Source: WLMZ01 sp963732585 (GTDB taxonomy: Bacteria > Actinomycetota > Acidimicrobiia > Acidimicrobiales > Ilumatobacteraceae). From it: a stretch of 64,000 nt of DNA. Below are positions 36,923 through 46,011 of the stretch, in pieces. How positions within the stretch are numbered: position 1 is the first letter of the stretch; every line of letters begins with the position of its first letter. The position numbers and the translations under genes were made by a program. The notes beneath the pieces are model-generated. The model made no database searches. It saw only the letters and a list, made by a program, of their open reading frames with translations, and was not told the origin of the DNA. Location of the stretch: contig CAVSZY010000004.1 in the NCBI GenBank assembly GCA_963732585.1, positions 434,001 to 498,000 of the forward strand, read 5' to 3'.

Positions 36923-38829
36923 TGCACCACCCCCCGCACGAAGAACCACACAAGCATGGCGATCACGCCGAGCCCGATGAATGCCGCATAGGAACGGATG
37001 AGGCCAGTTTGGCCCTTGCGCACGACACCAGCGACCATCTGCACGACCTTGCCGGAACCGTTGACGGCACCATCGATAACTGTCCGATCAAACCACGCAG
37101 CGAGATCGAAACTCTTGCGGCCGGGGCCGCCCATGAAGGCGCTGACGGAGCGATCGTAGTACCAGCCGTTGGCCAGAATCTCGGGTTCGATCGCTCGTGC
37201 CTTGCGCTTCATGTAGACCAGGTAGGCGCCGACGATGCCCGCCAGAGCACAGGCCGTGGCGATTGCGGCGAGCACCCATTTGACGTCTTCGCTGCTTTCG
37301 CTGAGCTGACGCTCGCCGTGGTGCACGACCGGCTCAAGCCAGCGCAAGAGATGCTCAGAAGCATGGTTGAACGGCAGGTTGAGCACGCCACCAACGGCGG
37401 AGAGCACTGCCAGCACACCGAGCGGGAGCACCATCATCCACGGGCTCTCGTGCGGTTTGAAATCGCCATGGGCGCCGTGTTCCTGATGGGCATCTTCCCA
37501 ACGGGCCTCGCCGTAGAAGACCATGATCACCTGACGGGTCATGTAGTAGGCGGTGAGCAAGGCGGTCACCAGGCCGAGCACATAGAACACCTTGTTGTTG
37601 TCGTAGGTGAACAGCAAGATCTCGTCCTTCGACCAGAACCCGGCGAACGGCGGCACACCGGCGATCGCCAGCCACCCGATCATGAAGGTGATCCAGGTGA
37701 TTGGCATGAACTTGCGCAGCGCGCCCATGCGGCGCATGTCTTGTTCGTGGTGCATGCCGTGAATCACCGAGCCAGAACCAAGGAACAGCAGCGCCTTGAA
37801 GAAGGCGTGGGTGACCATGTGGAAGATAGCGGCGACGTAAGCGTGGGAGCCGACGGCCAGGAACATATAGCCCAACTGGCTGACGGTGGAGTAGGCGAGC
37901 ACCTTTTTGATGTCGTTCTGGGCGACGGCGATCGTCGCGGCGAATAACGCCGTTGCCAAACCAACGATGGCGATAACGTCCGAGGCCCACGGATCAGCGA
38001 AACCGATCAGCGGGCTGAAACGCGTCATCAAGAAGACGCCAGAGGTGACCATCGTCGCCGCGTGGATCAAAGCCGACACCGGTGTCGGGCCTTCCATGGC
38101 GTCGGGTAGCCAGAGATACAAGGGGAGCTGCGCGCTCTTGCCGCACGCACCGACGAACAGCATCATGACGATCGCCGTCGCCGTCGAACGAGCCAGACCA
38201 CCGTTCTCGGCGGCGTGATTGATCGAGTCGTAGCTGATCGAACCAACGGCCTTGAAGGCCAGGAACATGGCCATCATCACACCGAAGTCGCCGACCCGGT
38301 TGGTGACGAAGGCCTTCTTGCCGGCGGTTGCCGCCGAGTCACGATGGTGCCAGAAGCTGATCAGGAAGTATGAACAGGTACCGACACCCTCCCAGCCGAG
38401 GAAGGTGACCAACAGGTTCTCACCGAGCACCAGCATCAACATGCTGAAGACGAACAGATTGAGGTACAGGAAGAACTTGCTGAACTTCGGATCGCCGTGC
38501 ATGTAGCCAACGGCATAGAGATGGATCAGCGAGCCGATACCGGTGACGAACAGGGCCATTGTGATCGACAGTGGATCGGCCAAAAAGGCAAGATCGACCT
38601 GCAATCCACCGACGGGCAACCACTGGAACAGGGTCACGACCTCGTGACGCTCCTCAGCAGTGCGCGACAGCAGATCGAAGAACACCCCAACCGCGACGAC
38701 GAACGCCGAACCGGTCATCGCTGTAGCCAGATACCCGGCCTTTGGCTCGCCGAGACGGCGGCCGAAGAGCAGGATGATCAGGAACCCGGCGAGCGGCAGC
38801 GCAGGAATCAACCAGACGACGTCGAGCAT
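36919..38829 (-). CDS. nuoL: complex I subunit NuoL, copy 2
   Basis: This 636-residue distal antiporter-like subunit has the usual length. The helix 5 motif is F-L-G-W-E-G-V-G-T-C-S-Y-F-L-I, with D-A-M-E-G-P-T-P-V-S-A-L-I-H in the core. The C-terminal part contains the long lateral helix and final anchor. The loop that carries the His/Asp insert in copy 1 is short here (EDAHQEHGAHGDFKPHE). It lies three bases after nuoK and overlaps nuoM. Confidence 0.95.
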   Translation of the reverse strand: MLDVVWLIPALPLAGFLIILLFGRRLGEPKAGYLATAMTGSAFVVAVGVFFDLLSRTAEERHEVVTLFQWLPVGGLQVDLAFLADPLSITMALFVTGIGSLIHLYAVGYMHGDPKFSKFFLYLNLFVFSMLMLVLGENLLVTFLGWEGVGTCSYFLISFWHHRDSAATAGKKAFVTNRVGDFGVMMAMFLAFKAVGSISYDSINHAAENGGLARSTATAIVMMLFVGACGKSAQLPLYLWLPDAMEGPTPVSALIHAATMVTSGVFLMTRFSPLIGFADPWASDVIAIVGLATALFAATIAVAQNDIKKVLAYSTVSQLGYMFLAVGSHAYVAAIFHMVTHAFFKALLFLGSGSVIHGMHHEQDMRRMGALRKFMPITWITFMIGWLAIAGVPPFAGFWSKDEILLFTYDNNKVFYVLGLVTALLTAYYMTRQVIMVFYGEARWEDAHQEHGAHGDFKPHESPWMMVLPLGVLAVLSAVGGVLNLPFNHASEHLLRWLEPVVHHGERQLSESSEDVKWVLAAIATACALAGIVGAYLVYMKRKARAIEPEILANGWYYDRSVSAFMGGPGRKSFDLAAWFDRTVIDGAVNGSGKVVQMVAGVVRKGQTGLIRSYAAFIGLGVIAMLVWFFVRGVVQ

Positions 38830-38832
38830 GTA

Positions 38833-39150
38833 TTAACCCTTCAACTCGGCGATGTCGTCGGCCGTCGCGCCCGGCCGCTTGCGCAAAATGGAAACGATGA
38901 TCCCCAGGCCGACCACGACTTCAGCGGCAGCGACGACCATAACAAAGAACACTGCGGTCTGCCCGCCGATGTCGCCGAGCTCTTTGGCCAGGGCAACGAA
39001 GCTGAGGTTGACAGCGTTGAGCATCAGTTCGATGCACATGAACATCACCAGCGGGTTACGGCGGATGAGCACACCAACAGCACCGAGGGCGAAGAGCACG
39101 GCGGCGAGCAGCAGGTACCAGGTGGTGGTCGGTTCGGCGGCGGCGATCAT
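38833..39150 (-). CDS. nuoK: complex I subunit NuoK, copy 2
   Basis: This 105-residue, three-helix subunit has the conserved glutamates in C-I-E-L-M-L-N-A-V-N-L and A-A-A-E-V-V-V-G-L-G. The start is ATG 39150 in the ATGA overlap with nuoJ; the longer open frame upstream is nuoJ shadow. It is part of the proton route between the quinone site and the antiporter-like subunits. Confidence 0.95.
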   Translation of the reverse strand: MIAAAEPTTTWYLLLAAVLFALGAVGVLIRRNPLVMFMCIELMLNAVNLSFVALAKELGDIGGQTAVFFVMVVAAAEVVVGLGIIVSILRKRPGATADDIAELKG

Positions 39151-39722
39151 TTCTTCACCTCGGCCGTGACCTGGTCGCGTTGCGTGCTGGCGCCGGCCTT
39201 GCCGGGCCGGCGGGCCAGCAGCACGGTGCCGACGACGGCGATCACCAGCAGCACCGAGGTCAGCTCGAAAGCGAAGACATGGTTGCTGAACAGATCGCGC
39301 GACAGTTCGTTGATGTTGGCGTCGTGCGTCGCTTGATCGGTGGCCACCTCGATGGTCGAACCGGCGGAACGAATCGTGCCGCGGGAGTTGATTATCGCCG
39401 CACCGATCACCCCGACCAGGCCGAGGCCGACGATCGCGGCCAACGGGCGCTGCACCTTGACCGGGTCGATGCGCAGATTCTCGGCGCGATCGACACCGAG
39501 CAACATGATCACGAATAAGAAGAGCACGACGATGGCACCGGCGTAGACGATGACCTGCACAGCGGCCAAAAAGTGCGCCTCTTGGGCAACGAACATCACG
39601 GCGACGCCGAACAGCGTGAGCACCAAACTCATCGCCGCGTGCACGGGGTGCGCTCGCAGCAGCACCCCGAGGGCCCCAGCGATGATCATCGCCGCAGCAC
39701 AAATGAATACGAACAACTCCAT
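39147..39722 (-). CDS. nuoJ: complex I subunit NuoJ, copy 2
   Basis: This 191-residue, five-helix subunit has the helix 3 motif V-I-V-Y-A-G-A-I-V-V-L-F-L-F. The start is ATG 39722, two bases after nuoI; upstream codons in the open frame are nuoI shadow. The hydrophilic loop before the last helix is longer than in copy 1. It couples quinone-site changes to the pumping arm. Confidence 0.94.
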   Translation of the reverse strand: MELFVFICAAAMIIAGALGVLLRAHPVHAAMSLVLTLFGVAVMFVAQEAHFLAAVQVIVYAGAIVVLFLFVIMLLGVDRAENLRIDPVKVQRPLAAIVGLGLVGVIGAAIINSRGTIRSAGSTIEVATDQATHDANINELSRDLFSNHVFAFELTSVLLVIAVVGTVLLARRPGKAGASTQRDQVTAEVKK

Positions 39723-39724
39723 CG

Positions 39725-40375
39725 TTACTGATCCCTCAGGTTCTGCGTGGGCTCTGCTTGGCGCACGCCGTATCCCAATTCGCCGCTCCAACCCTCGACA
39801 CCTTCAAAGTCGGCGTCACCGCCGGGCGCTGTCGCCCGCATCCAGCCGCTGCTGAGCAGATCTTCACCGGCGCGCCAATCTTCCCAGGGGAGTTGGCGCG
39901 GCTTGCCATCGTCATCGACGAGCAGCTCGTTCTTGGTGTAGATCGCATCTTGGCGATTGGTGAAGCTGAACTCGAACAGTTTCGACTCGGTGATCGCTTC
40001 CGTCGGACAGGCCTCGACACACAGGTCGCAATGGATACAGCGCAGGTAATTGATCTCGTAGACGAACCCGAAACGCTCGCCAGGCGAGGTTGGGTTCTCC
40101 GGATCGTTGTCGGCGCCACGCACATAGATGCACTTCGCCGGGCAGACACCGGCGCACAGCTCGCAGCCGATGCACTTCTCCATCCCATCCTCGTATTTGT
40201 TGAGGATGTGACGGCCGTGGAGCCGTTCTGGCTTTTCAGCTTTTTCGTCACCGGAGCTGGTGTCGTCGCCAGTTTTAGCGACGACGCGGCCACCGGAGTA
40301 TGACTTTGTCACCCGCTTGCCACCGAAGATTCGGTGTTGGCGCAGCGTGACGGCGAATCCCTCGAGGTAACCCAT
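39725..40375 (-). CDS. nuoI: complex I subunit NuoI, copy 2
   Basis: This 216-residue subunit carries two [4Fe-4S] motifs, C-I-G-C-E-L-C-A-G-V-C-P and C-I-H-C-D-L-C-V-E-A-C-P. Its ATG lies inside the TAATG overlap with the nuoH stop. An acidic, Lys-containing insert (about 28-50) precedes the first cluster, and a 65-residue C-terminal extension follows the second. Both extras make it 50 residues longer than copy 1. It passes electrons from NuoG to NuoB. Confidence 0.95.
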   Translation of the reverse strand: MGYLEGFAVTLRQHRIFGGKRVTKSYSGGRVVAKTGDDTSSGDEKAEKPERLHGRHILNKYEDGMEKCIGCELCAGVCPAKCIYVRGADNDPENPTSPGERFGFVYEINYLRCIHCDLCVEACPTEAITESKLFEFSFTNRQDAIYTKNELLVDDDGKPRQLPWEDWRAGEDLLSSGWMRATAPGGDADFEGVEGWSGELGYGVRQAEPTQNLRDQ

Positions 40376-41598
40376 TAAAACATCGCTCCCTCGCGCTCGC
40401 GGTTCTTGGCGCTGATTCGACTGGCGAGCAACAGCAGCGCACCGGCGGCGGCGAGAATGCCGACGCTGAGAATGCTCACCGCCCACTTGTTCCAGTTGTT
40501 GTCGCTGGCGACTCGCTGCGCGGCGAGCAGGATGAACCACCCGAGCGATGCCGGGATGAGGATCTTCCATCCGAGGTTCATCAACTGGTCGTAACGCAAG
40601 CGGGGCAGCGTGCCACGCAGCCAGACATAGAAGTAGAGGAACAAGAGCACTTTGAGCAGCAGCCAGATGGTGCCGTTGAGTGGGCCGAGGAACAGGTTGC
40701 CGTCCCATTCGAAGCTGCCGACCTTGAAGGCCAGAGGCTGTGGGCCACCGAGGAAGAGGGTGACGATCACTGCGCTCATCGTCACTGTGTTCATGAACTC
40801 GGCAAGGAAGAACAAGGCGAAGCGAATCGATGAGTACTCGGTGTTGAAACCGCCGACCAATTCTTGCTCGGCTTCGACCAGGTCGAACGGCGGGCGGTTG
40901 AGCTCGGCGGTGGCGGCGATGAGGAAGATGATGAACGGTACGACACCGGTGGCCACCACGTTCCAACGGGTGAAGCTGCTCTGGCCGAGGACGATGCCGC
41001 GGGTGCTCAACGTGCCGGCGATCAGCAGCACCGCTCCGTAGCTCAACCCGAGAGCGGCTTCGTAGGAGACCATCTGCGCCGAGGCGCGAACCGAGCCGAG
41101 CAGCGGATACTTCGAACCAGACGCCCAGCCAGCGAGCATGATGCCGTAGACGGCGATGCCGCTCAAGGCCAACAGGAGCAACACCCCGATCGGTGGGTCG
41201 GCCAACTGCGCCATCGTCGTGCGCCCGAAGATCGTGATCTCGCCGCTGCGCCCGCCGCGGAAATCGCCGCCGAGCGGAATCACCGTCCACACCAAAAAGG
41301 CCGGGACGAAGGCGAGGAACGGCGCCAAACGAAAGACGACTCGGTCGGCCCGGTTGGGCAGCAGGTCTTCCTTGAAGAACAGCTTGGTGCCGTCGGCCAG
41401 CGTCTGCAGCAGACCAAACGGACCGGCCTTGTTCGGGCCGATGCGGTTCTGCATTCCGGCGACGATCTTGCGCTCGAACCAGACCATGAACATCGTCACC
41501 ACAAGACCGACGACGAACACGAGAACGACCTTGAGCAGCACGATCAACACGCTGCGCAGGTCGACGTCGAAGAGCATCAGGTCGACTGCAAACATCAC
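40375..41598 (-). CDS. nuoH: complex I subunit NuoH, copy 2
   Basis: This 407-residue, eight- or nine-helix quinone-chamber subunit carries the standard R-I-G-P-N-K-A-G-P-F-G-L-L-Q loop and the V-E-A-E-Q-E-L-V-G-G-F-N-T-E-Y-S motif, in contrast to copy 1. The start is GTG 41598 (overlapping the nuoG stop by four bases) or the adjacent ATG at 41595. A C-terminal helix of about 50 residues extends beyond the copy 1 length. Confidence 0.95.
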   Translation of the reverse strand: MMFAVDLMLFDVDLRSVLIVLLKVVLVFVVGLVVTMFMVWFERKIVAGMQNRIGPNKAGPFGLLQTLADGTKLFFKEDLLPNRADRVVFRLAPFLAFVPAFLVWTVIPLGGDFRGGRSGEITIFGRTTMAQLADPPIGVLLLLALSGIAVYGIMLAGWASGSKYPLLGSVRASAQMVSYEAALGLSYGAVLLIAGTLSTRGIVLGQSSFTRWNVVATGVVPFIIFLIAATAELNRPPFDLVEAEQELVGGFNTEYSSIRFALFFLAEFMNTVTMSAVIVTLFLGGPQPLAFKVGSFEWDGNLFLGPLNGTIWLLLKVLLFLYFYVWLRGTLPRLRYDQLMNLGWKILIPASLGWFILLAAQRVASDNNWNKWAVSILSVGILAAAGALLLLASRISAKNREREGAMF

Positions 41599-43985
41599 AG
41601 GCTCTCAATCCGAACGTCGGTGATCGCTGCGCTGCAATCGATCAACTCGCCAATCTGCACACCCGGCTGATTGAACGGCACCCAGGCCGTGCCGCGCTGC
41701 ACGCCTGGATCGGTGGCCAACGGCAAGACGACGGTCGCTCGCGAGCTGCTGACCTTGACCTCGTGCCCGACAGCAGCGCCGATACGGGCGACGTCGAGCG
41801 GATGGACATGGATGGCGTTGCCGGGCGCCAGCGGTGCCAGCGATGCCGAGTTGGCGGTGTTGATGCCAGCGTCGTACATCTTGCGACTGACGATCAGCCG
41901 GAAGTCGTACGAGTTGCGATCGCCGAGGGTGACCTTGGCCGGGTTGATCGCATCGATGCCTTCGGCGACGGCGAGAATGCCGTTCGGAGATCCGTTGAGC
42001 GCCCCGTTGGCCAGCACCTCCAAACCGTCGACGGTTGCCGCCATCGCTTCGGTGACGTCGGCGACCTCGCCAAAGCCGAGGTCGGTGCCCAGGCGCATGG
42101 CCAGGTCGGCGGCGACCATCCAATCCGGACGGGCTGTGCCGTGCACGGTGACCTCTTGCGACAGCGAACTGACGCGCCCTTCGATGTTCGTCGTCGTCCC
42201 TGCTTTTTCGCCGAAGCCGGCGGCGGGAAAGACCACATCGGCGAGTCGGCTCGAGGAGTTGAGGAACGTGTCGACGGCGATGATTCGACGCGCCCCAGCC
42301 AACGCCCGGCGAGCGAGGTCGGCGTCGGGGAAGTCGGCCAGCGGGTCGCTGCCGACCAGGATCAGGCATTCGATCTTGCCTTCGGCGGCGGCGGTGAGAA
42401 TGCCCTTGCTGTCGAGGCCGTTGCGGCCGGGGCGAAGGCCCGCCTGCAGCGCGCCGACGACGTTGCCACGGCGCAGCGCTGGCAGCACCGAGGCGGAGGG
42501 CACAGCGGCGAGAATTGCCTGCAACGCGGCGACCGTCGGAGCAGACGATTCCGCCAGGTTGGCGCGTCCGGCGACGATGACGACCTCGCCTGTGGCGATC
42601 TGCTCGGCGATGTCGCCGGAGCTGATTGTCGCGGCGACGACGTCGGCCTGGGTTCCCGGTGCGTAGAACTGTGTGCGCCAGGCGTAGGGCGTCAGGCCAC
42701 TGGCCTTCGGCGTGAACTCGACGATCTTTGTCTTGCGTTTCTGGGCGGCGTCGCGCAGACGCAGGTAGAGCACCGGCAGCTCTTCTTTGATGTCCGGGCT
42801 GAGCAGGATCACCGTCGCTGCGGCACAGGCCTGATCGATTGTCGCCCGCTTCAGGCCGAGCAGCCCAACCGGCAGGCCATCGCCGAGTTGCGCAGAAACA
42901 TTCGGGGTGCCGATGACGTCGTGGGCCAGGCGGGCCCAGGCGAAGGCATCTTCGTTGCTCCCTCGGGCGCCACCGAGCACGGCGACGCTGGAGGCTTCCC
43001 CGGATTTGACGGCATCGGCGATCAACCGGGCGGCAGCGGTGATCGCCCCGTTCCAGCTCGATTCGACGTGACCATCGGCCGAACGGACCAATGGATTGGT
43101 CAGCCGCTCTTCGCTGTCCAAGGCCTCAAAACCGAACCGGCCCTTGTCGCACAACCAACCCCAGTTCACTGGGTCGGAATCGACACCTTGAAAGCGGAGC
43201 ACCTCATCGCGGCTCGACTGCACGGCGATGCGGCATCCGACGGAACAGCTGGTGCAGGTGCTTTCGCTCTCGCTGAGGTCCCATGGCCGGGCCTTGAAAC
43301 GGTAGGGCTGCGCGGTCAATGCGCCGACCGGGCAGATCTGCACCGTGTTGCCGCTGAAGTAGGAAGCAAACGGCTCGTCGGGGAACGTGCTGATCTGCGT
43401 TTCGTTGCCGCGACTGGTGAAGTGGATCAACGCATCACCGGCGACCTCGTCGGCGAAGCGAGTGCAACGGTCGCAGAGGATGCAGCGCTCACGGTCGAGA
43501 AAGACGAGGTCGCTGATCGGGATCGGCTTTTCGAAGTGACGCTTCTCTTCGACGTACCGGCTTTCACCGGGACCGTGGCTGAACGATTGATCTTGCAGCG
43601 GGCATTCGCCGCCTTTGTCACAGATCGGGCAGTCGAGCGGGTGGTTGGCCAGCAGCAGTTCGATGATGCCCTCTTGGGCAGCCTTCGAGACCTTCGACTC
43701 GGTGTCGACGACCATGCCTGGGGCCACCGGGAACATGCACGACGCGATCAATTGCGGTCCCCGACCGGTGTCGACCTCGACCAGACACATCCGGCACATA
43801 CCGACCGGCTGCATCCGCTCGTGGTAGCAGAAGCGGGGAATGTAGTCGCCGGCGTTCTCTGCGGCGGTGATGATCAGTTCGCCCTTGCGGGCGGTGACCG
43901 CTTTGCCGTTGATCGTCATCGCCACGGCATTGGGGTCGACGATCGGCTCCTCGGCGGCACCTTCGGTGATTTCGGTGGCGCTCAT
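41595..43985 (-). CDS. nuoG: complex I subunit NuoG, copy 2
   Basis: This 796-residue 75-kDa-type subunit has an N-terminal [2Fe-2S] site with C-Y-H...C-R-M-C-L. The His-Cys3 [4Fe-4S] motif H-P-L-D-C-P-I-C-D-K-G-G-E-C follows, and then C-I-L-C-D-R-C-T-R-F. A molybdopterin-oxidoreductase-like C-terminal domain starts with C-T-S-C-S-V-G-C-R-I, which may hold the extra cluster N7. The catalytic metal site is not expected in NuoG. It overlaps nuoF and nuoH by four bases each. Confidence 0.96.
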   Translation of the reverse strand: MSATEITEGAAEEPIVDPNAVAMTINGKAVTARKGELIITAAENAGDYIPRFCYHERMQPVGMCRMCLVEVDTGRGPQLIASCMFPVAPGMVVDTESKVSKAAQEGIIELLLANHPLDCPICDKGGECPLQDQSFSHGPGESRYVEEKRHFEKPIPISDLVFLDRERCILCDRCTRFADEVAGDALIHFTSRGNETQISTFPDEPFASYFSGNTVQICPVGALTAQPYRFKARPWDLSESESTCTSCSVGCRIAVQSSRDEVLRFQGVDSDPVNWGWLCDKGRFGFEALDSEERLTNPLVRSADGHVESSWNGAITAAARLIADAVKSGEASSVAVLGGARGSNEDAFAWARLAHDVIGTPNVSAQLGDGLPVGLLGLKRATIDQACAAATVILLSPDIKEELPVLYLRLRDAAQKRKTKIVEFTPKASGLTPYAWRTQFYAPGTQADVVAATISSGDIAEQIATGEVVIVAGRANLAESSAPTVAALQAILAAVPSASVLPALRRGNVVGALQAGLRPGRNGLDSKGILTAAAEGKIECLILVGSDPLADFPDADLARRALAGARRIIAVDTFLNSSSRLADVVFPAAGFGEKAGTTTNIEGRVSSLSQEVTVHGTARPDWMVAADLAMRLGTDLGFGEVADVTEAMAATVDGLEVLANGALNGSPNGILAVAEGIDAINPAKVTLGDRNSYDFRLIVSRKMYDAGINTANSASLAPLAPGNAIHVHPLDVARIGAAVGHEVKVSSSRATVVLPLATDPGVQRGTAWVPFNQPGVQIGELIDCSAAITDVRIESL

Positions 43986-45397
43986 TGCGCTGCTCCTACG
44001 GCTTCGGCGGCGCTCACCGGGATAAAGGTGCGCTGGACGATCCTGGCCTGGAATTCGTCGGGGAACAGGGTCAAGGCCGAGTGCACCGGGGCGTAGGCCG
44101 AGGGTCCAACGAAACAGATCGTCGTCATCTTGTATGGGAATGGCGTGGCGGCCAGGCCGAGACGCTCGTTGGCGGCGTGCGGGAAGTCACCTGGACAGAT
44201 CGACGCTCCGACCTCGCGCAGTTGGGCGAGGTCGGCTTGCGTACCCTGGCCAGCGACGACGCGCTCGAGAATGCGCATCAGCCAGGTTCCGCCCTCGCGG
44301 CACGGCGTGCATTTACCGCACGATTCGTGGGCGTAGAAACGAGTCAGCGTCAACGCCGCTTTGGGGATGTCGGTCGTGGAGTCCATGACCATGATCGCCC
44401 CGGAGCCAAGCATCGAACCGGCTGCGCCGACCAGCTTGCCCTCGAAGGGCAGATCGAGCTGATCGGGTGTGAACCACGGGGCCGAACCGCCGCCGGGCAC
44501 GAACGCTTTCAGTTCGTTACCGTTGCGGATCCCCTGGCAGAACTCGTCGCCGTAGAGCAGCTCGCGGAACGTCGTCGTACCGTTGACGATCTCGAAGACA
44601 CCGGGCCGATTGACGTGGCCGGAGACGGCGACCATGCGCGTGCCCGGCGAGGTCGCCGTGCCGATCTGGGTGTATTCGGCGGCGCTATGGCACATCAACC
44701 ACGGCAGGTTGGCCAGTGTCTCGACGTTGTTGACGATCGTTGGTTTGCCGTAGAGGCCGATCGCCGCCGGGAAGTACGGCGGCTTGAGGCGCGGCATGCC
44801 ACGGTTGCCTTCGAGGCTCTCGATCAGCGCTGTCTCTTCGCCGACCACGTAGGCGCCAGCGCCCCAATGGAGAACGATGTCTAGGGAGAAACCGCTGCCG
44901 AGGATGTTCTTGCCGACGTACCCGCCGGCATAGGCCTCGTTGAGCGCGGTGGCGACACGCTCCTGCGCCAGGGCCATCTCGCCGCGGATGTACAAGAAGC
45001 ATTGCGACAGTCCGGCTGCGTAACAGGCGATCAGGCATCCCTCGATCAACTGGTGCGGATCGCGCTCCATCAACAGACGGTCCTTGTAGGTACCCGGTTC
45101 GCTCTCGTCGCCGTTGACGACGAGGTAGCGCGGCCAGACACCCTGCGGGGTCAGGCCCCATTTGACGCCAGCGGGGAAGCCAGCGCCGCCGCGACCGAGC
45201 ACGGTGGCGGCCTTGACCTCGTCGTGCACAGTGCTCGACGGGCGCGCCAATGTGGCCTTCAGTCCCTGGTAACCGTCGGTAGCCAGGTAGCGCGCCAGCG
45301 TGTAGGAGTCTTCGTACTGGAACCGCGAGGTGACGATCTGCGGGCGGTCGCCGGAGTAGAACCCGGGAGCGTAGGCGTAGCTGGTGGTCGAGCTCAT
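43982..45397 (-). CDS. nuoF: complex I subunit NuoF, copy 2
   Basis: This 471-residue NADH-oxidising subunit has the FMN/NADH region G-R-G-G-A-G-F-P-A-G-V-K-W and G-D-E-S-E-P-G-T-Y-K-D-R. The [4Fe-4S] ligands lie in E-S-C-G-K-C-T-P-C-R-E-G, with the fourth Cys in I-C-P-G-D-F. It shows that this operon, unlike copy 1, makes an NADH-dependent enzyme. Start and stop overlap the neighbours by four bases. Confidence 0.96.
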   Translation of the reverse strand: MSSTTSYAYAPGFYSGDRPQIVTSRFQYEDSYTLARYLATDGYQGLKATLARPSSTVHDEVKAATVLGRGGAGFPAGVKWGLTPQGVWPRYLVVNGDESEPGTYKDRLLMERDPHQLIEGCLIACYAAGLSQCFLYIRGEMALAQERVATALNEAYAGGYVGKNILGSGFSLDIVLHWGAGAYVVGEETALIESLEGNRGMPRLKPPYFPAAIGLYGKPTIVNNVETLANLPWLMCHSAAEYTQIGTATSPGTRMVAVSGHVNRPGVFEIVNGTTTFRELLYGDEFCQGIRNGNELKAFVPGGGSAPWFTPDQLDLPFEGKLVGAAGSMLGSGAIMVMDSTTDIPKAALTLTRFYAHESCGKCTPCREGGTWLMRILERVVAGQGTQADLAQLREVGASICPGDFPHAANERLGLAATPFPYKMTTICFVGPSAYAPVHSALTLFPDEFQARIVQRTFIPVSAAEAVGAAQ

Positions 45398-46011
45398 TTC
45401 GGCGCCTCACTGACGGCGAGCCACGACGGTGGCGTGGTGACGTCATCCGGTGCCTGCGCGCCGACGCCACGATCGGCGGGAATCCGTTGGCGAATGCGAG
45501 CGACGGTGCCATGCGCTGGGATCTCGCCGTCGAGGCGACCGGCACGGAGATCTTCGATCAGCGCGTCAAACGATTCGGGCGTGACATTGAAGCGGTAGCG
45601 GTAGTTGACCTGCAGCGTGGGCGCCTCGGTGCAGGCCGCCTGACATTCGGCATGCTCGAGGGTGAACAACCCGTCGGCGGTGGTGCCACCGGCTTTGACG
45701 CCGAGGGTCTGTTCGGCGTGATGCATCAGCTCATCGGCACCCATCAGCGCACAGGACATCGTCTGGCAGATGTTGACCAGGTACTTGCCGACTGGTACGA
45801 ACTTGAACATCTCATAGAATGTCGCCGTTCCGAGCACCTCGGCGGAGGTGGCGCCGACGAGCTCGCCGATATGGCGCATCGCTTCGTTGGTCACATACCC
45901 GTCCTGCTCCTGGGCCAAATGCAACAGCGGGATGGTCGCAGACCGGGCCTTGGGATAGCGGCCGATGATCTCCTGCGCGAGACGCACGTTTTCTTCCGAG
46001 AGCCGACTCAT
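45394..46011 (-). CDS. nuoE: complex I subunit NuoE, copy 2
   Basis: This 205-residue thioredoxin-fold [2Fe-2S] subunit has ligand motifs C-Q-T-M-S-C and C-Q-A-A-C. The C-terminal 40 residues after the domain are low in complexity and not part of the family core. Its ATG sits in the TAATG overlap with nuoD, and its end overlaps nuoF by four bases. Confidence 0.95.
   Translation of the reverse strand: MSRLSEENVRLAQEIIGRYPKARSATIPLLHLAQEQDGYVTNEAMRHIGELVGATSAEVLGTATFYEMFKFVPVGKYLVNICQTMSCALMGADELMHHAEQTLGVKAGGTTADGLFTLEHAECQAACTEAPTLQVNYRYRFNVTPESFDALIEDLRAGRLDGEIPAHGTVARIRQRIPADRGVGAQAPDDVTTPPSWLAVSEAPK

Noticed and set aside
41595..43985. Catalytic formate dehydrogenase instead of NuoG
   Set aside because: The order within nuo, the NuoG-type iron-sulfur motifs at the N-terminus and the length all fit NuoG. 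No Mo/W-ligand Cys or SeCys context typical of formate dehydrogenase was seen.
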